From: Mesorhizobium sp. INR15 | Lineage (GTDB): Bacteria > Pseudomonadota > Alphaproteobacteria > Rhizobiales > Rhizobiaceae | DNA: 64,000 nt | Direction: 5' to 3' | NCBI RefSeq assembly: GCF_015500075.1 | Contig: NZ_CP045499.1 | Coordinates: 325,301-389,300, forward strand | Part shown: positions 63,416 through 64,000 of the stretch, one piece after another | Layout: each line of letters opens with the position of its first letter | How positions within the stretch are numbered: position 1 is the stretch's first letter | The notes under the pieces: generated by a model | Databases searched by the model: none | Told to the model about the DNA's origin: nothing | What the model saw: the letters and a program-made list of their open reading frames with translations, nothing else | Translations under genes and position numbers: made by a program

Positions 63416-64000
63416 ATGGTGAATATAGGCGCCCGCTGGAAATGGTCGATCGCGGCGGTGGCCCTTTTGGGGTTGGCCACAGCAACCTATTTTTTGAAGC
63501 CCGTCACGGGACCCCCACGCAACTTGGCTTTGGCGGGCGACGCCGCCCGCGGCGCCTATATAATCCGTCTCGCCGGGTGCGGTTCGTGTCACACGGACCA
63601 CGAAAACAGCGGCGCGGCACTTTCCGGCGGCAAACCATTGACGACACCGTTTGGAACATTTTATCCGCCCAACATCACGCCGGATAAGCAAACCGGCATA
63701 GGAAACTGGACGCTAGCGCAATTTTCCGATGCGCTGAGCAATGGCAATAGCCCAAGGGGAAATCTGTACCCCGTCTTCCCCTACAATGATTTGACGCTGA
63801 TGAGCGATCAAGACGTTGTTGATCTCTACGCGGCCGTCATGGCGACGCCTGCGATTGCCCACACGACGCTGCCCAATCGAGTGATCTTCCCTTTCAATAT
63901 TCGGCTTCTGGTTTCTGGATGGAAGAACCTCTTCTTCTCACCGCATCGCTATCACGACGATCCGTCCCATTCGGCGTCCTGGAACCGCGGCGCTTACCTT
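63416..64000 (+). CDS. Cytochrome c (cut by window end)
   Basis: 195 codons from ATG 63416 to the last base, without a break. An N-terminal helix (WKWSIAAVALLGLATATYFL) is followed by a haem site CGSCHTDHENSG and LSGGKPLTTPFGTFYPPNIT, typical of the cytochrome subunits of membrane alcohol dehydrogenases, which carry two or three haems. Only the first haem motif lies inside the window. It may be a second electron carrier for the PQQ enzymes or oxidase. Confidence 0.82.
   Translation, partial: MVNIGARWKWSIAAVALLGLATATYFLKPVTGPPRNLALAGDAARGAYIIRLAGCGSCHTDHENSGAALSGGKPLTTPFGTFYPPNITPDKQTGIGNWTLAQFSDALSNGNSPRGNLYPVFPYNDLTLMSDQDVVDLYAAVMATPAIAHTTLPNRVIFPFNIRLLVSGWKNLFFSPHRYHDDPSHSASWNRGAYL

Overview
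The window looks like accessory DNA from a high-GC alphaproteobacterium of the Rhizobiales, probably a Mesorhizobium-like rhizobium. The evidence is the codon and base use, the density of IS3, IS5, IS21, IS30, IS66, IS91, IS110, IS630, IS1380 and ISL3 relatives, a DUF6894 gene, a rhizobial DegP, and a pqqABCDE operon. I see no rRNA, tRNA or CRISPR array.

Left third (1-29 kb) is mostly transposon debris around a few resident genes. A 5.9 kb IS3 element (1231-7141) has been entered by an IS110/IS1111 element (which itself holds an ISL3 element) and by an IS30 element. Next comes an intact four-gene operon (7531-11803): type III polyketide synthase, SAM methyltransferase, FAD oxidoreductase and cyclopropane-fatty-acid synthase, most likely making a modified phenolic or pyrone lipid. 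Beyond it lie an IS21 element inserted into an older IS21, fragments of IS630, IS110, IS3, IS1380 and IS91, an IS5 that splits a DUF6894 gene, a third (truncated) IS21, and a compact TniA-TniB-TniQ transposon (24834-28445) whose right end abuts a decapitated kup gene. Two tiny genes missed by ordinary gene finding (855-947 and 17702-17791) encode about 30-residue peptides with the same lasso-type leader pattern.

Middle (29-37 kb): two inverted IS66 copies, each with its own 8-bp target duplication, flank degP and a small unknown gene.

Right part (37-64 kb) is metabolic. A leftward gene series encodes DoxX, SMP-30/gluconolactonase, VOC protein, an SDR glucose dehydrogenase-like enzyme, GH39 glycosidase, glycoamylase-like enzyme and a cysteine-less flavoprotein. 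GMC oxidoreductase and membrane PQQ glucose dehydrogenase genes lie alongside. pqqABCDE follows, then a PQQ alcohol dehydrogenase carrying the Asp-x-Asp lanthanide signature, a cytochrome c, a caa3-type oxidase (subunits II, I, III), its CtaG assembly factor and another cytochrome c. Read together this is a cofactor-to-oxygen module for periplasmic oxidation of alcohols and sugars. From about 56.5 kb to 63 kb the reading frames are broken many times by single-base indels, and there is an implausible poly-G patch at 59694-59722, so sequence error is at least as likely as true gene decay there.
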